Notes: generated by a model from the letters alone, not told the origin. A DNA stretch of 7,814 bases from Thiocapsa sp. UBA6158 (GCF_002423035.1 NZ_DIUM01000081.1:1-7814); one strand, 5' to 3'. Positions 1 to 7,080 are shown, counted from the stretch's first letter. Numbers and translations are program-made.

Positions 1-1385
1 ATGAAGTCGACCGGTTCTGCGGCGAGGCGTCGCAGCGAGGCGATGTAGGCGTGCATGTCACCGTCGGGAGGATCGACGACCGTCGTCGAGCCGTTGAGCA
101 CGTGATCGCCCGAGAAGAGCAGCCGGTCCTCTTCGAGAACGAGGCACAGGTGATTCGCGGCGTGACCGGGCGTGTGCACGACCCGCAGTGTCGAGTCGCC
201 GACCCGCAGCCGTTCGCCGTCCTCGAGCGCCCGATCCGGAACGAAATGCGAGTTCGCGCGGGCATCGGGCCCCGAGGGCAGCCCGAGGATCGGCACGTTG
301 CGCCCGACCGCATCCCGCAGCATCGGCGCGCCGGGCGAGTGATCTGGATGCGAATGGGTGCAGACGATCGTGCGCAGGCCCTCGCCCACGAAGGCAGCGA
401 TCCGCGCGATGTGCTCGGCCGAGGCGGGGCCCGGGTCGATGACCAGATAGTCCCCGGGCTCGCCGACGATGTAGGTGTTCGTGCCGGGCCCCGTCATCAT
501 GCCGGGGTTCGGTGCAGTGAGCCGATGCAGGTTGCGCCGCAGGGCCACCGGCTCGTCGTGCCGCCAGTCGAGCGAATGGACGACCTGCCCGTCGGGCGAC
601 ACCAGCTCGAGTTCGCCGAACTGCATCTCATCCTCGGTGAACCGGGTGTCGCGTCCTGCCACCCTGCCGCCTCGCGGGCAGGAGCGGAACATGGCAGCCT
701 GCGTGACGCAGGTGTCGAGTACCTCGGCGACCCGCCGGAAGCGCTCGAGCTGGCGCAGCGTCCGGATCGTCGGGAAGATCATGCTGAAGCCGCCCTGCGC
801 GTGCCGCTCCAGGGCCTGCGAGGGATTCACCCACACCGGCTCGAACTGCTCCGCACCGTCGGCGATCGCTTCCTGGCCCTCGGGCATCGGCGCGACGAAG
901 AACCGTACGTCGAAGCGCTTGGGCAGATCCCGGTCCGTGATCCAGTGCGACAGCCAGGCCGTTCGGTCGAGCGCCAGCTCCAGCCTGGCCGATGCGAGCT
1001 GGCCGTAGAAGTCCGCCTCGGTCGAGCGGTCGAGGGTCGAGGCGATCTCGGGCGGGCAGTGGTCGTCCGAGCCCGCGCGCCAGGCGAGCAGGATGCCCAG
1101 TTCCTCGAAGGCCTCGCGCAGCGCCGCCGCCGCGAAGTGGCGGTGCAGTGCGTCCTGGTCTTCGCGGGCACGTGCGACCGCCAGCGCCGCCGCCGACGTA
1201 TCGGCGGCGTCGAGGGTGCCGCCCGGGAACACATAGGCGCCCGGCGCGAAGCTCGCGGTGGCCGAGCGGCGGGTCATCAGCACCTCGAGCCCGGCGTCCG
1301 CGTCGCGCAGCAGGAGGATCGTGGCAGCGGGGCGGGTCGTGACCGGCTCGCGCCAGCCGTGCAGCAGTTTGTCTCGTCGGATCAT
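1..1385 (-). CDS. Nudix hydrolase / metallo-beta-lactamase (LACTB2-like) fusion, 3' end outside window
   Basis: Reading from ATG at 1385, 461 residues are visible before the window ends, so the C-terminus is missing. The N-terminal part (about 15-220) is a Nudix domain. It has a CoA-type signature (LMTRRS at 36-41 leading to FPGG at 53-56) and the core REAFEELG at 90-97. About 33 residues separate the FPGG glycine from REAFEELG, far more than in a standard Nudix box, as in the NUDT19 branch of CoA diphosphatases. The second part begins near 290 with NPGMMTGPGTNTY (293-305), typical of LACTB2-like MBL proteins. It carries the metal ligands HSHPDH (344-349), H408 in TPGH and D427 in SGDH. By family, the Nudix half would cleave CoA or acyl-CoA diphosphates and the MBL half would be a zinc hydrolase, possibly a thioesterase; substrates are inferred. 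It is probably the last visible gene of the acyl-CoA operon, 72 nt after the crotonase stop. No clear Shine-Dalgarno precedes the ATG, but no ATG or GTG lies in frame in the preceding gap. Confidence 0.9.
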   Translation of the reverse strand, partial: MIRRDKLLHGWREPVTTRPAATILLLRDADAGLEVLMTRRSATASFAPGAYVFPGGTLDAADTSAAALAVARAREDQDALHRHFAAAALREAFEELGILLAWRAGSDDHCPPEIASTLDRSTEADFYGQLASARLELALDRTAWLSHWITDRDLPKRFDVRFFVAPMPEGQEAIADGAEQFEPVWVNPSQALERHAQGGFSMIFPTIRTLRQLERFRRVAEVLDTCVTQAAMFRSCPRGGRVAGRDTRFTEDEMQFGELELVSPDGQVVHSLDWRHDEPVALRRNLHRLTAPNPGMMTGPGTNTYIVGEPGDYLVIDPGPASAEHIARIAAFVGEGLRTIVCTHSHPDHSPGAPMLRDAVGRNVPILGLPSGPDARANSHFVPDRALEDGERLRVGDSTLRVVHTPGHAANHLCLVLEEDRLLFSGDHVLNGSTTVVDPPDGDMHAYIASLRRLAAEPVDF

Positions 1386-1457
1386 GAGTTGGCGGTTCGT
1401 GGGGGCAGGCCGGATGGGCAGGGGGGATGCAGGGCGGGCGTCGGGCGAGGCGCGCGC

Positions 1458-2222
1458 TCAGGTGGTGCGACCGTGCCGGCCCGCGCCCTGCTCGAAGCGC
1501 GCTGCGCCGGCGACCGACTCGCCCGAGGCGATCGTTGCCATGCCGCGCTCGAATTCGTTGGCCATGGCCGCGTCCAGCGTCAGGCCGAACTGTTCGTAGG
1601 CTGACAGCCGGTCGCTGCGCAGGCAGTTCTGGGGCAATGCGGCGAGTTCATGAGCGAGTGCGATCGCCGCTTCGCGGGCCGTGCCGTCCGGGACCACCCG
1701 GTGGGCCAGCCCGATCGCGAGTGCTTCCTGCGCATCGACCGCGCGTCCCGTGAGGATCAGGTCGAGCGCGCGCGACAGTCCGATCAGCCGGGGCAGCCGA
1801 ACCGTGCCGCCGTCCACCAGCGGGACGCCGAAGCGCCGGCAGAAAATCCCGAAAACCGCACTGCGTTCGAAGATCCGCAGATCGCACCAGAGCGCGAGTT
1901 CTGCGCCGCCCGCGACTGCGTGGCCCGAAACCGCGGCGACGACCGGCTTCGACAGCAGCATCCGCGAAGGGCCCATCGGCCCGTCGCCAGTCGCGTCCAG
2001 CCGGTTGCCGCGCGTGCCCGCGGCGAAGGCCTTCAGGTCCGCGCCTGCGCAGAACGTACCGTTCGCGCCTGCGAACACGCCGACCGAGAACCCCGGGTTC
2101 GCGTCGAACTCCCGGAAGGCGTCCGCGAGCGCACGAGCCGTCGGGCCGTCGACCGCGTTGCGCGCCTCGGATCGATCCAGCGTGACGATGTAGACCGGAC
2201 CGTCCGTATCGGTCGTTACCAT
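1458..2222 (-). CDS. Crotonase-fold (enoyl-CoA hydratase/isomerase family) protein, atypical active site
   Basis: The 254-residue length is normal for a single-domain crotonase. Visible hallmarks are LDRSEARNAV (15-24), the CoA and oxyanion-hole segment FCAGADLKAF (57-66), and the second oxyanion and active-site segment GHAVAGGAELALWCD (100-114). E108 matches the first catalytic glutamate of rat mitochondrial hydratase (E144). The position of the second glutamate (E164, in FGQPE) is occupied here by C128 in the segment FGIFCRRFGVP (124-134), followed by DGGTVRLPRLIG (137-148). Loss of that acid argues against a textbook hydratase and leaves isomerase, thioester hydrolase, decarboxylase or some other crotonase chemistry open. 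The start lies 12 nt after the stop of the histidine-rich HAD-like gene, so the two are almost certainly co-transcribed. It resembles proteins usually annotated 'crotonase/enoyl-CoA hydratase family'. The family is certain; the reaction is not. Confidence 0.93.
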   Translation of the reverse strand: MVTTDTDGPVYIVTLDRSEARNAVDGPTARALADAFREFDANPGFSVGVFAGANGTFCAGADLKAFAAGTRGNRLDATGDGPMGPSRMLLSKPVVAAVSGHAVAGGAELALWCDLRIFERSAVFGIFCRRFGVPLVDGGTVRLPRLIGLSRALDLILTGRAVDAQEALAIGLAHRVVPDGTAREAAIALAHELAALPQNCLRSDRLSAYEQFGLTLDAAMANEFERGMATIASGESVAGAARFEQGAGRHGRTT

Positions 2223-2234
2223 CGTCGCGCCGCT

Positions 2235-3053
2235 TCAGTGTCCGGCAATCCCGAGCGCGGCGAGCGTGGGGCCGGCCGGCTCGAACCGTTCGCCATAGCG
2301 CATCGCCAGTTCACGACAGCGTGCAAGGAAGTGCTCCGTGCCGAGTGACTGCACCGTCGACACCGCGGCTTCGGCCGTCAGCGGAACCTGCGTGCCGAAT
2401 GCGGTTTCGAGTGCGGCCGTCGGCGCATCGCCCGTCGCGCGCAGCGCCCCGAGCATCGCCGCATAGCGCAGCCGGTCTACGACGTCCGCCTCCAACACCT
2501 TCGCCGTGCGGCGTTCGAAGGTCTTCAGACCTGACCACAGCTGCGGCGGCTCCGACCCGTGATCGTAGAAGCCTGCACCGCCGGAACGGCCCATGCGGCG
2601 ATACCCGTGGGCCATCTTTTCGAGCACGTAGACCGCCGGTTCCGGCATGCGCCGGGACTTCACCTTGTGTGCGTGGGGCTTCGGGTTGGCCGGCGCCGGT
2701 GCGTGGTTGTGCTCATGGCCATGCGCGTGGTGGTCGTGATGCACGGGCCCATGGTCGTGATGCGGATGGCCGTGGTCGTGGTCGTGCCCGTGGTCGCGCG
2801 AATGCCCGTGATCATGCGCGTGCTCCAGCGCGTGGAGCTCCGCATGCAGCGCGTGATCCAGCGTCTCGAGCGAGATGTCGTCCAGGACCGCCAGTACGCC
2901 CGAGCGTAGCGAGGCCGCAAGCGAGGCCGCTTCGACCGTCGTGGCGGGGACACCGTCGCCGAGGAGGGCGAGCGCCTCGTTCAGGATGGCTTGCGCGACC
3001 GGGTGGGCGTAGAGGCTGGCGCCGTTCGGCGGGGGGGCGGCGTGCGTGCTCAT
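2235..3053 (-). CDS. Stand-alone 3-hydroxyacyl-CoA dehydrogenase C-terminal-like protein with His-rich insert
   Basis: The 272-residue protein aligns by eye with the C-terminal tandem domains of FadJ/FadB. Residues 16-70 (HPVAQAILNEALALL then VLDDISLETLDHAL) match the first HAD C-terminal repeat. Residues 141-166 (EKMAHGYRRMGRSGGAGFYDHG) match the conserved GRKNGRGFY region. Residues 188-267, including YGERFEP, match the end of FadJ (YGSRFTP). Between them, residues 74-117 contain 21 histidines in 44 positions, mixed with Asp and Gly, which suggests a disordered zinc- or nickel-binding linker as in HypB or SlyD tails. The Rossmann NAD-binding domain and its catalytic histidine are absent, and the Asn that usually opens the C-terminal domain is not seen, so a dehydrogenase on its own is unlikely. 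It is the first gene of the acyl-CoA operon. A scaffold, acyl-CoA-binding subunit or metal-storing partner is inference. No strong ribosome-binding site is seen. A HAD partner elsewhere in the genome is possible. Confidence 0.85.
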   Translation of the reverse strand: MSTHAAPPPNGASLYAHPVAQAILNEALALLGDGVPATTVEAASLAASLRSGVLAVLDDISLETLDHALHAELHALEHAHDHGHSRDHGHDHDHGHPHHDHGPVHHDHHAHGHEHNHAPAPANPKPHAHKVKSRRMPEPAVYVLEKMAHGYRRMGRSGGAGFYDHGSEPPQLWSGLKTFERRTAKVLEADVVDRLRYAAMLGALRATGDAPTAALETAFGTQVPLTAEAAVSTVQSLGTEHFLARCRELAMRYGERFEPAGPTLAALGIAGH

Positions 3054-3067
3054 CGGGTTGTTCGAGG

Positions 3068-3094
3068 TTGCCGACTCAGGATCGTGGTCGGCAA
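3068..3094. promoter_or_regulatory. Perfect 8-bp inverted repeat before the acyl-CoA operon (candidate operator)
   Basis: TTGCCGAC (3068-3075) and GTCGGCAA (3087-3094) are exact reverse complements separated by 11 nt. The dyad lies 14 nt before the ATG at 3053, in the 117-nt gap after the sensor gene. A weak minus-strand -10-like hexamer, TATCAT (complement of 3094-3099), touches its upstream edge, but I find no good -35 partner. No T-run follows on either strand, so it is not an intrinsic terminator. Binding of a TetR- or LysR-type regulator, or a 5'-UTR hairpin, is inference. Confidence 0.5.
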
Positions 3095-3170
3095 TGATAT
3101 CCCCTGCAAGGCTCGCCCTGCGCCGCGTCGCCTCGTGCGGTGGCGGCGCTGTCTGCGCGCCTGCGCGGTG

Positions 3171-6158
3171 CTAGCCTGCCTTGCGCGGGATGCTCAGCGG
3201 GCTGCGCGCGGCCGATGCGTATCGACCGCGGTCGTCCAGCAGAGCCAGTACCTGCGGATCCCTCACGAGCGCACCGCCCGAGAGGGCTGCCGTCACGATA
3301 TCCGGCGCGATCGGCCGGACCAGCCCGAAACCCTGCCCGTAGTCCACGCCCAACTCGATCAGCGACGCGATCGTGTCCGGCGTCTCCGCCCATTCGGCGA
3401 TGCTGCGCATGCCGAGTTCATGTGTCAGCTCGACGATCGTCCGGGTGATCGCATAGTTGGCAGGATTGCGGTTGATGTCCCGGACGAAACTGCCGTCGAT
3501 CTTGATGAAATCCGCCGGAATTTCCTTGAGGTAGTTGAACGACGTATAGCCCGCCCCGAAATCATCGAGCGCCAGCTTGCTACCGTACATGCGCACCCGA
3601 TCGACGAACCGCCGAGTCGATCCAAGGTCGTGGAGAGCGACGCTCTCCGTGATCTCGAAGCACAGTTTCGGCATCGCGAGCGGATGCTCGGCGATCATGG
3701 CGAATGCGTCGTCGACGAAGCGGGTGTCGTTGAGCGAAGCGCCACTGATGTTGATCGTGGCGAACGACAGGCGCTCACGGTGAGCGGGGTGGTCGTCGAG
3801 CCATTCGAGGGTGTTCCTGAGAACCCAGCGGTCGATTTGTGCCATCAGACCGTTTCGTTCGGCAGCGCCGATAAATTTCCCGGGTGGAATCACAGAGCCG
3901 TTTTCTCCTCGCATCCTGATCAAAACCTCGTAACTTAGCGAAGCCATAGCTGATCCAAGCGCAACGATAGGCTGGAACTCAAGGAAATATCGATCTGTCG
4001 GAGTTCGCTGCTGCAGGTCGGCAACGACCTTCAACTCGTCTAAGTGCGCCCTAAGTGCTGCGTCGCTATCAGTCAAGCGAACTACGCAATTGCGTCCACG
4101 AGCCTTTGCCTCGCTGCATGCACGATCCGCAGCCGCTACAGCGTCTACCGGGGTCATCGACCTTTCGATGGATACCGCGCCGACACTGACAGTCATGTTG
4201 ATACCTTTTCCATCGACCTCAAAAGGCTTGTCGCTGATGACCTCACGGAATCGCTCAGACAGCCCGACGATCGCTTGATCGGGGCACTCAAAGAGAACTA
4301 TTACAAATCCATCAGCCAGACGGGCTGCGACGTCTCGACTCCTTACCGCTTGACTCAACCTGGTGGCGGCCAGTTGCAGTAATGCGTCGCCGGTGCCGTG
4401 TCCGTGGAGATCGTTAATGAGCTTGAAGCGGTCAAAGTCTATATACGCTAAAGCACAAGCGCCGCCCGCCTGTACGTTGCGGATTGCCTCCTCAAGCGTT
4501 GTATACAGCCCGCGGCGATTGAGCAGTCCAGTTAAGACGTCATGGTCGACAAGCTTACGTAATTGTCCTTCTGCTTGCTTCCTGGACGTGATGTCTTGAA
4601 TCGAAGCTTCGATTGAGCCGGCATTCGAAGTCGCTCTGGCCAAAAGCCAAAGGGGTTTTTGGGTCGCTCGTGTGACGAGGATTTCAACATCTGACCCGCC
4701 CGAGCTCCGGGCGGCTTCACGCAATCTTTGTAGGCCGTCTAAACCGATTAATGATTGAATATAGGGCATGTCCTTTACGGAGGCGTTAGGTGCGATTCCG
4801 AAAATTTGACAGAACGCCGGATTGAAGACCGACAATTGACCTTCGGCGTCAGAACTGAAGAGCCCGACAGGCATCGAATTGTAGTTATCGGCGTATTTCG
4901 CGAGTGCGCTGACGGTTTTCGCCTGGGCGCGCACGCGTGCTTCTCTTTCCAAGCGGATCTTTTCGGCCAGTGCCACGCCAGTGACGAGTGCTCCTGCGAT
5001 CGATCCAACCTGCGCATTCAACAAGAACGGCGTGTTTAGGTAACCGGACGCATAAAGAACCTCTCCAAGCATTCCCGTGACTGTGAACCCCCACGAAAGA
5101 GAGTACCAGTACGCGATTCGGGAGCGTTGGGTGACGGCAGCTTGAAGCGCCTGTGCAAAGTTGAGCGTCAGCGCGATACCTGCGAGCGCCCAAAATGCTC
5201 GCTGGAACGCGCTATGCGACAGCCATATGGCCAGTATGGCTAACGTTAAGAAGCCAATCTTTTGTACCGCATAGATCGTATTCCATGGTTTTTTGCTTAC
5301 GGTAGAAGGGAATAGAGATTCGTAAAGGTATATCGTGAGGATTGCATAGGCCGCCAGTGATACGCGTGAGAAAACAAGCGACCACTCCACCGCTACGTTA
5401 AATCCAATCCACGCAAGGTCCCATCCGCCGTTAAAGGCAGCAACCCGATAGCTCGCAATTAACCAGCCTGAGAACAGTAAGAACGTCCAGTCTCGGTTGA
5501 TAATCGCGACCAGGCAGCAAAAACCCGCGAATAGGATAAGAATCCCAAGAAGGGCGCCGCCAAGTCGTTCGAATTGAAGTTCGGTTGTGGCGTAATCCGT
5601 TGCCTTCCACAGGAAAACTTTCGGGATGGCTATCGTGTCGGAATACACTGCGACGTAGAGTGTTCTTGCGCTGCTATCTTTCGGGAGCGTAATTGCGAAC
5701 CCGCCCTTGGAGGCATGAGTTGCGTCGCTGAGGTCTACACTCGTTGGCGTCCCGTTCGTATCGGGGCCTACCAACCACGCGTTTACACTTTTCGGGCGAA
5801 GCAGTCGAAATTCTGTGACAGTCGACTCTTTCAAAGCTTCTGCCTTGGGAAGCTTTAGGCGGATCCAGAGTGCACGATGCGGAGTTCGTTCGATTGGGCT
5901 GAAGTGCTCGAGATCTTGGGCAAATGCCCGTTGCATCTGGTCCAGCCCGACTGGTTCGTCTCCTCCCTGCAGAAAGGCAACGGTGCGCGAGGCTAACTGT
6001 ATGGGTGCTCCGTCCGGCAGCAACGCTTTGTAGAAGCTCGCTGCACCGAGCAGCACGCACACCAGGACCAGCGTGACCAGAGCCGCCGAAAGGAATCGAG
6101 GCGGGGCCCAGTCAGCGGTGTCAAGTACTTGCGACGATGGATGTAGAGCGGGTTTCAC
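3171..6158 (-). CDS. 7TMR-DISM membrane sensor with PAS, degenerate GGDEF and intact EAL domains (c-di-GMP phosphodiesterase)
   Basis: 995 residues from a GTG start with AGGCGGG four nt upstream. Order: membrane anchor (about 23-45), periplasmic 7TMR-DISMED2-like domain (about 50-195, with ALWIRLKL at 96-103 and LYVAVYSD at 167-174), seven membrane helices (about 198-398), a helical linker, PAS (about 425-525), GGDEF (about 535-695) and EAL (about 722-960). In GGDEF the opening DHDVLTGLLNRRG (538-550), DFDRFK (574-579) and I-site RSRD (606-609) remain, but the signature loop reads R-L-A-D-G-F (613-618), one residue short and without the catalytic acids. It should not make c-di-GMP but could still bind GTP or c-di-GMP. 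In EAL the metal and catalytic positions are present: E744 (as EVL), N803, E835 and E838 in EITES, D865-D866, K886, E922 and Q942. Phosphodiesterase activity gated by a periplasmic or membrane ligand is therefore likely. GC content is clearly higher in the EAL part than in the rest. It follows the FeeM-like gene by 120 nt. Confidence 0.93.
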   Translation of the reverse strand: MKPALHPSSQVLDTADWAPPRFLSAALVTLVLVCVLLGAASFYKALLPDGAPIQLASRTVAFLQGGDEPVGLDQMQRAFAQDLEHFSPIERTPHRALWIRLKLPKAEALKESTVTEFRLLRPKSVNAWLVGPDTNGTPTSVDLSDATHASKGGFAITLPKDSSARTLYVAVYSDTIAIPKVFLWKATDYATTELQFERLGGALLGILILFAGFCCLVAIINRDWTFLLFSGWLIASYRVAAFNGGWDLAWIGFNVAVEWSLVFSRVSLAAYAILTIYLYESLFPSTVSKKPWNTIYAVQKIGFLTLAILAIWLSHSAFQRAFWALAGIALTLNFAQALQAAVTQRSRIAYWYSLSWGFTVTGMLGEVLYASGYLNTPFLLNAQVGSIAGALVTGVALAEKIRLEREARVRAQAKTVSALAKYADNYNSMPVGLFSSDAEGQLSVFNPAFCQIFGIAPNASVKDMPYIQSLIGLDGLQRLREAARSSGGSDVEILVTRATQKPLWLLARATSNAGSIEASIQDITSRKQAEGQLRKLVDHDVLTGLLNRRGLYTTLEEAIRNVQAGGACALAYIDFDRFKLINDLHGHGTGDALLQLAATRLSQAVRSRDVAARLADGFVIVLFECPDQAIVGLSERFREVISDKPFEVDGKGINMTVSVGAVSIERSMTPVDAVAAADRACSEAKARGRNCVVRLTDSDAALRAHLDELKVVADLQQRTPTDRYFLEFQPIVALGSAMASLSYEVLIRMRGENGSVIPPGKFIGAAERNGLMAQIDRWVLRNTLEWLDDHPAHRERLSFATINISGASLNDTRFVDDAFAMIAEHPLAMPKLCFEITESVALHDLGSTRRFVDRVRMYGSKLALDDFGAGYTSFNYLKEIPADFIKIDGSFVRDINRNPANYAITRTIVELTHELGMRSIAEWAETPDTIASLIELGVDYGQGFGLVRPIAPDIVTAALSGGALVRDPQVLALLDDRGRYASAARSPLSIPRKAG

Positions 6159-6162
6159 GTTG

Positions 6163-6169
6163 CCCGCCT
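6163..6169 (-). promoter_or_regulatory. Ribosome-binding site supporting the GTG start of the sensor gene
   Basis: On the minus strand AGGCGGG ends four nt before the GTG at 6158-6156. It decides for GTG, since the next in-frame methionine is at residue 75, beyond the first membrane anchor. Its first base overlaps the foot of the inverted repeat at 6169-6206, so folding of that repeat could influence translation. Confidence 0.55.
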
Positions 6170-6206
6170 AGCCTTATAAGATTACTCCGGAGAGCAATCT
6201 AGGCTA
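6169..6206. promoter_or_regulatory. Nested imperfect inverted repeat upstream of the sensor gene
   Basis: Three successive stem blocks are centred on 6188/6189. The outer block is TAGCCT (6169-6174) with AGGCTA (6201-6206), the middle is AGATT (6179-6183) with AATCT (6196-6200), and the core is CTCC (6185-6188) with GGAG (6189-6192). Small internal loops (TATA; A against AGC) separate them. That gives 15 possible pairs in 38 bp, in the 119-nt gap between the synthase-like gene and the sensor. No T-run follows on the minus strand, which disfavours an intrinsic terminator. An operator, a translation-controlling hairpin or an mRNA processing site are all possible. Confidence 0.55.
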
Positions 6207-6277
6207 TCAATGAGCGGTCCGACGTGTGTTCTTGACGAACGGCGGGGGCGGGAGTGCAGACGGGGGCCAAGTGAGGT

Positions 6278-7039
6278 CTATACGAGAGAAACCCCGAAGA
6301 CGGATTCCAGAAGCTCGTCGCTGGGCGGCTCCACGACTCGCCGCCGTGGGGTCGCCCACATCCCACTGACAGATGAGAAGATTTGGATGTCCGGTGTGAA
6401 GTCCTGACACATGAACTTATAGAGCGGATGCTGATTCTTCAGCCACTCACGCTCAGCGGCGATCACTTCTAGCGCTAGAAGCCTGACCGGTATGCCTTGG
6501 GAGGCGGGGATAGTACGAAGAGATCCTTGTGACTCCACGTCCACGAATCCGAGTCGTTCGTACTGGCGATCCAAGGGAGGCTTCGCACCGACTACGATCC
6601 ACTCCACCTGTGTAGCAAGACAATACCGGTGTAGGGCCTTGAACAGAGTCAACTTCGCTAGGGATCCTTCTCTTCCGGAGGCGACACCGAGGCGCGAGAC
6701 GTTTGCGATCGTTCTGCCTGCGAACTGAGGCCTACCCCTGAGCACTTCCTCGATTCCAAGCGGCCGGTCGAAGTTGGTCTCGATACGCATCGTGGCAATC
6801 GGTTCGCCACCTTCCTTTGTCTCGGCAAGAAGAACAAGCGACGACCGCGAACGGTCCTCCGGTTCCGGCACCCGCAGTGCCGACGCGAGTTCTGGTAGGT
6901 GGCGTGAGTAGGCCTTGACCCTGATCGCAACAGCTTTTTGGAGATGCTCTTCCGTCCGGACGATCCGAACCACGAAGGGGAGGAGTACCGTGTTGATTCC
7001 GGTTGCCGGGTCTACGGCTTCTTGTCCAAGGTCCGACAT
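6278..7039 (-). CDS. GNAT-fold N-acyltransferase, FeeM / autoinducer-synthase-like
   Basis: 253 residues. The central part (about 24-170) has the pattern of N-acyl amino acid synthase FeeM and acyl-homoserine-lactone synthases. VRIVRTEEHLQKAVAIRVKAY (24-44) resembles the substrate-entry helix, EPIATMRIETN (79-89) the beta-strand that lines the active site, and ANVSRLGVA (112-120) the 'E/N-x-SR-x-x-V' strand. LFKALHRYC (132-140) followed by VEWIVVGAKPPLDRQYERLGF (145-165) is the usual GNAT end. About 70 residues follow, with HPLYKFM (204-210) and TPDI (215-218). By family it would join a fatty acyl group from acyl-ACP to an amino acid or amine; the substrate cannot be read from the sequence. 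It is transcribed just ahead of the membrane sensor. The ATG at 7039 is the only ATG or GTG between a stop at 7096-7094 and the domain, and it lacks a Shine-Dalgarno. A plain N-acetyltransferase is the main alternative. Confidence 0.72.
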   Translation of the reverse strand: MSDLGQEAVDPATGINTVLLPFVVRIVRTEEHLQKAVAIRVKAYSRHLPELASALRVPEPEDRSRSSLVLLAETKEGGEPIATMRIETNFDRPLGIEEVLRGRPQFAGRTIANVSRLGVASGREGSLAKLTLFKALHRYCLATQVEWIVVGAKPPLDRQYERLGFVDVESQGSLRTIPASQGIPVRLLALEVIAAEREWLKNQHPLYKFMCQDFTPDIQIFSSVSGMWATPRRRVVEPPSDELLESVFGVSLV

Positions 7040-7080
7040 AACAGGAGCGGAGTATCGTGTCCGAAGTTCTGACAGTGTGC

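Noticed and set aside
51..1604. 517-codon open frame on the plus strand
   Set aside because: It is antisense to the Nudix-MBL gene and part of the crotonase gene, its protein is Arg/Gly/Val-rich with no family features, and GC-rich DNA routinely gives such shadow frames.
2701..2835. CATG/CATGG-like tandem repeat in the His-rich region, considered as a CRISPR or simple repeat
   Set aside because: The periodicity comes from His-Asp-Gly codons in the minus-strand gene; there are no conserved repeat-spacer units.
2991..3938. 315-codon open frame on the plus strand
   Set aside because: It is antisense to the EAL domain and the start of the HAD-like gene, both of which have clear motifs; nothing recognisable is encoded.
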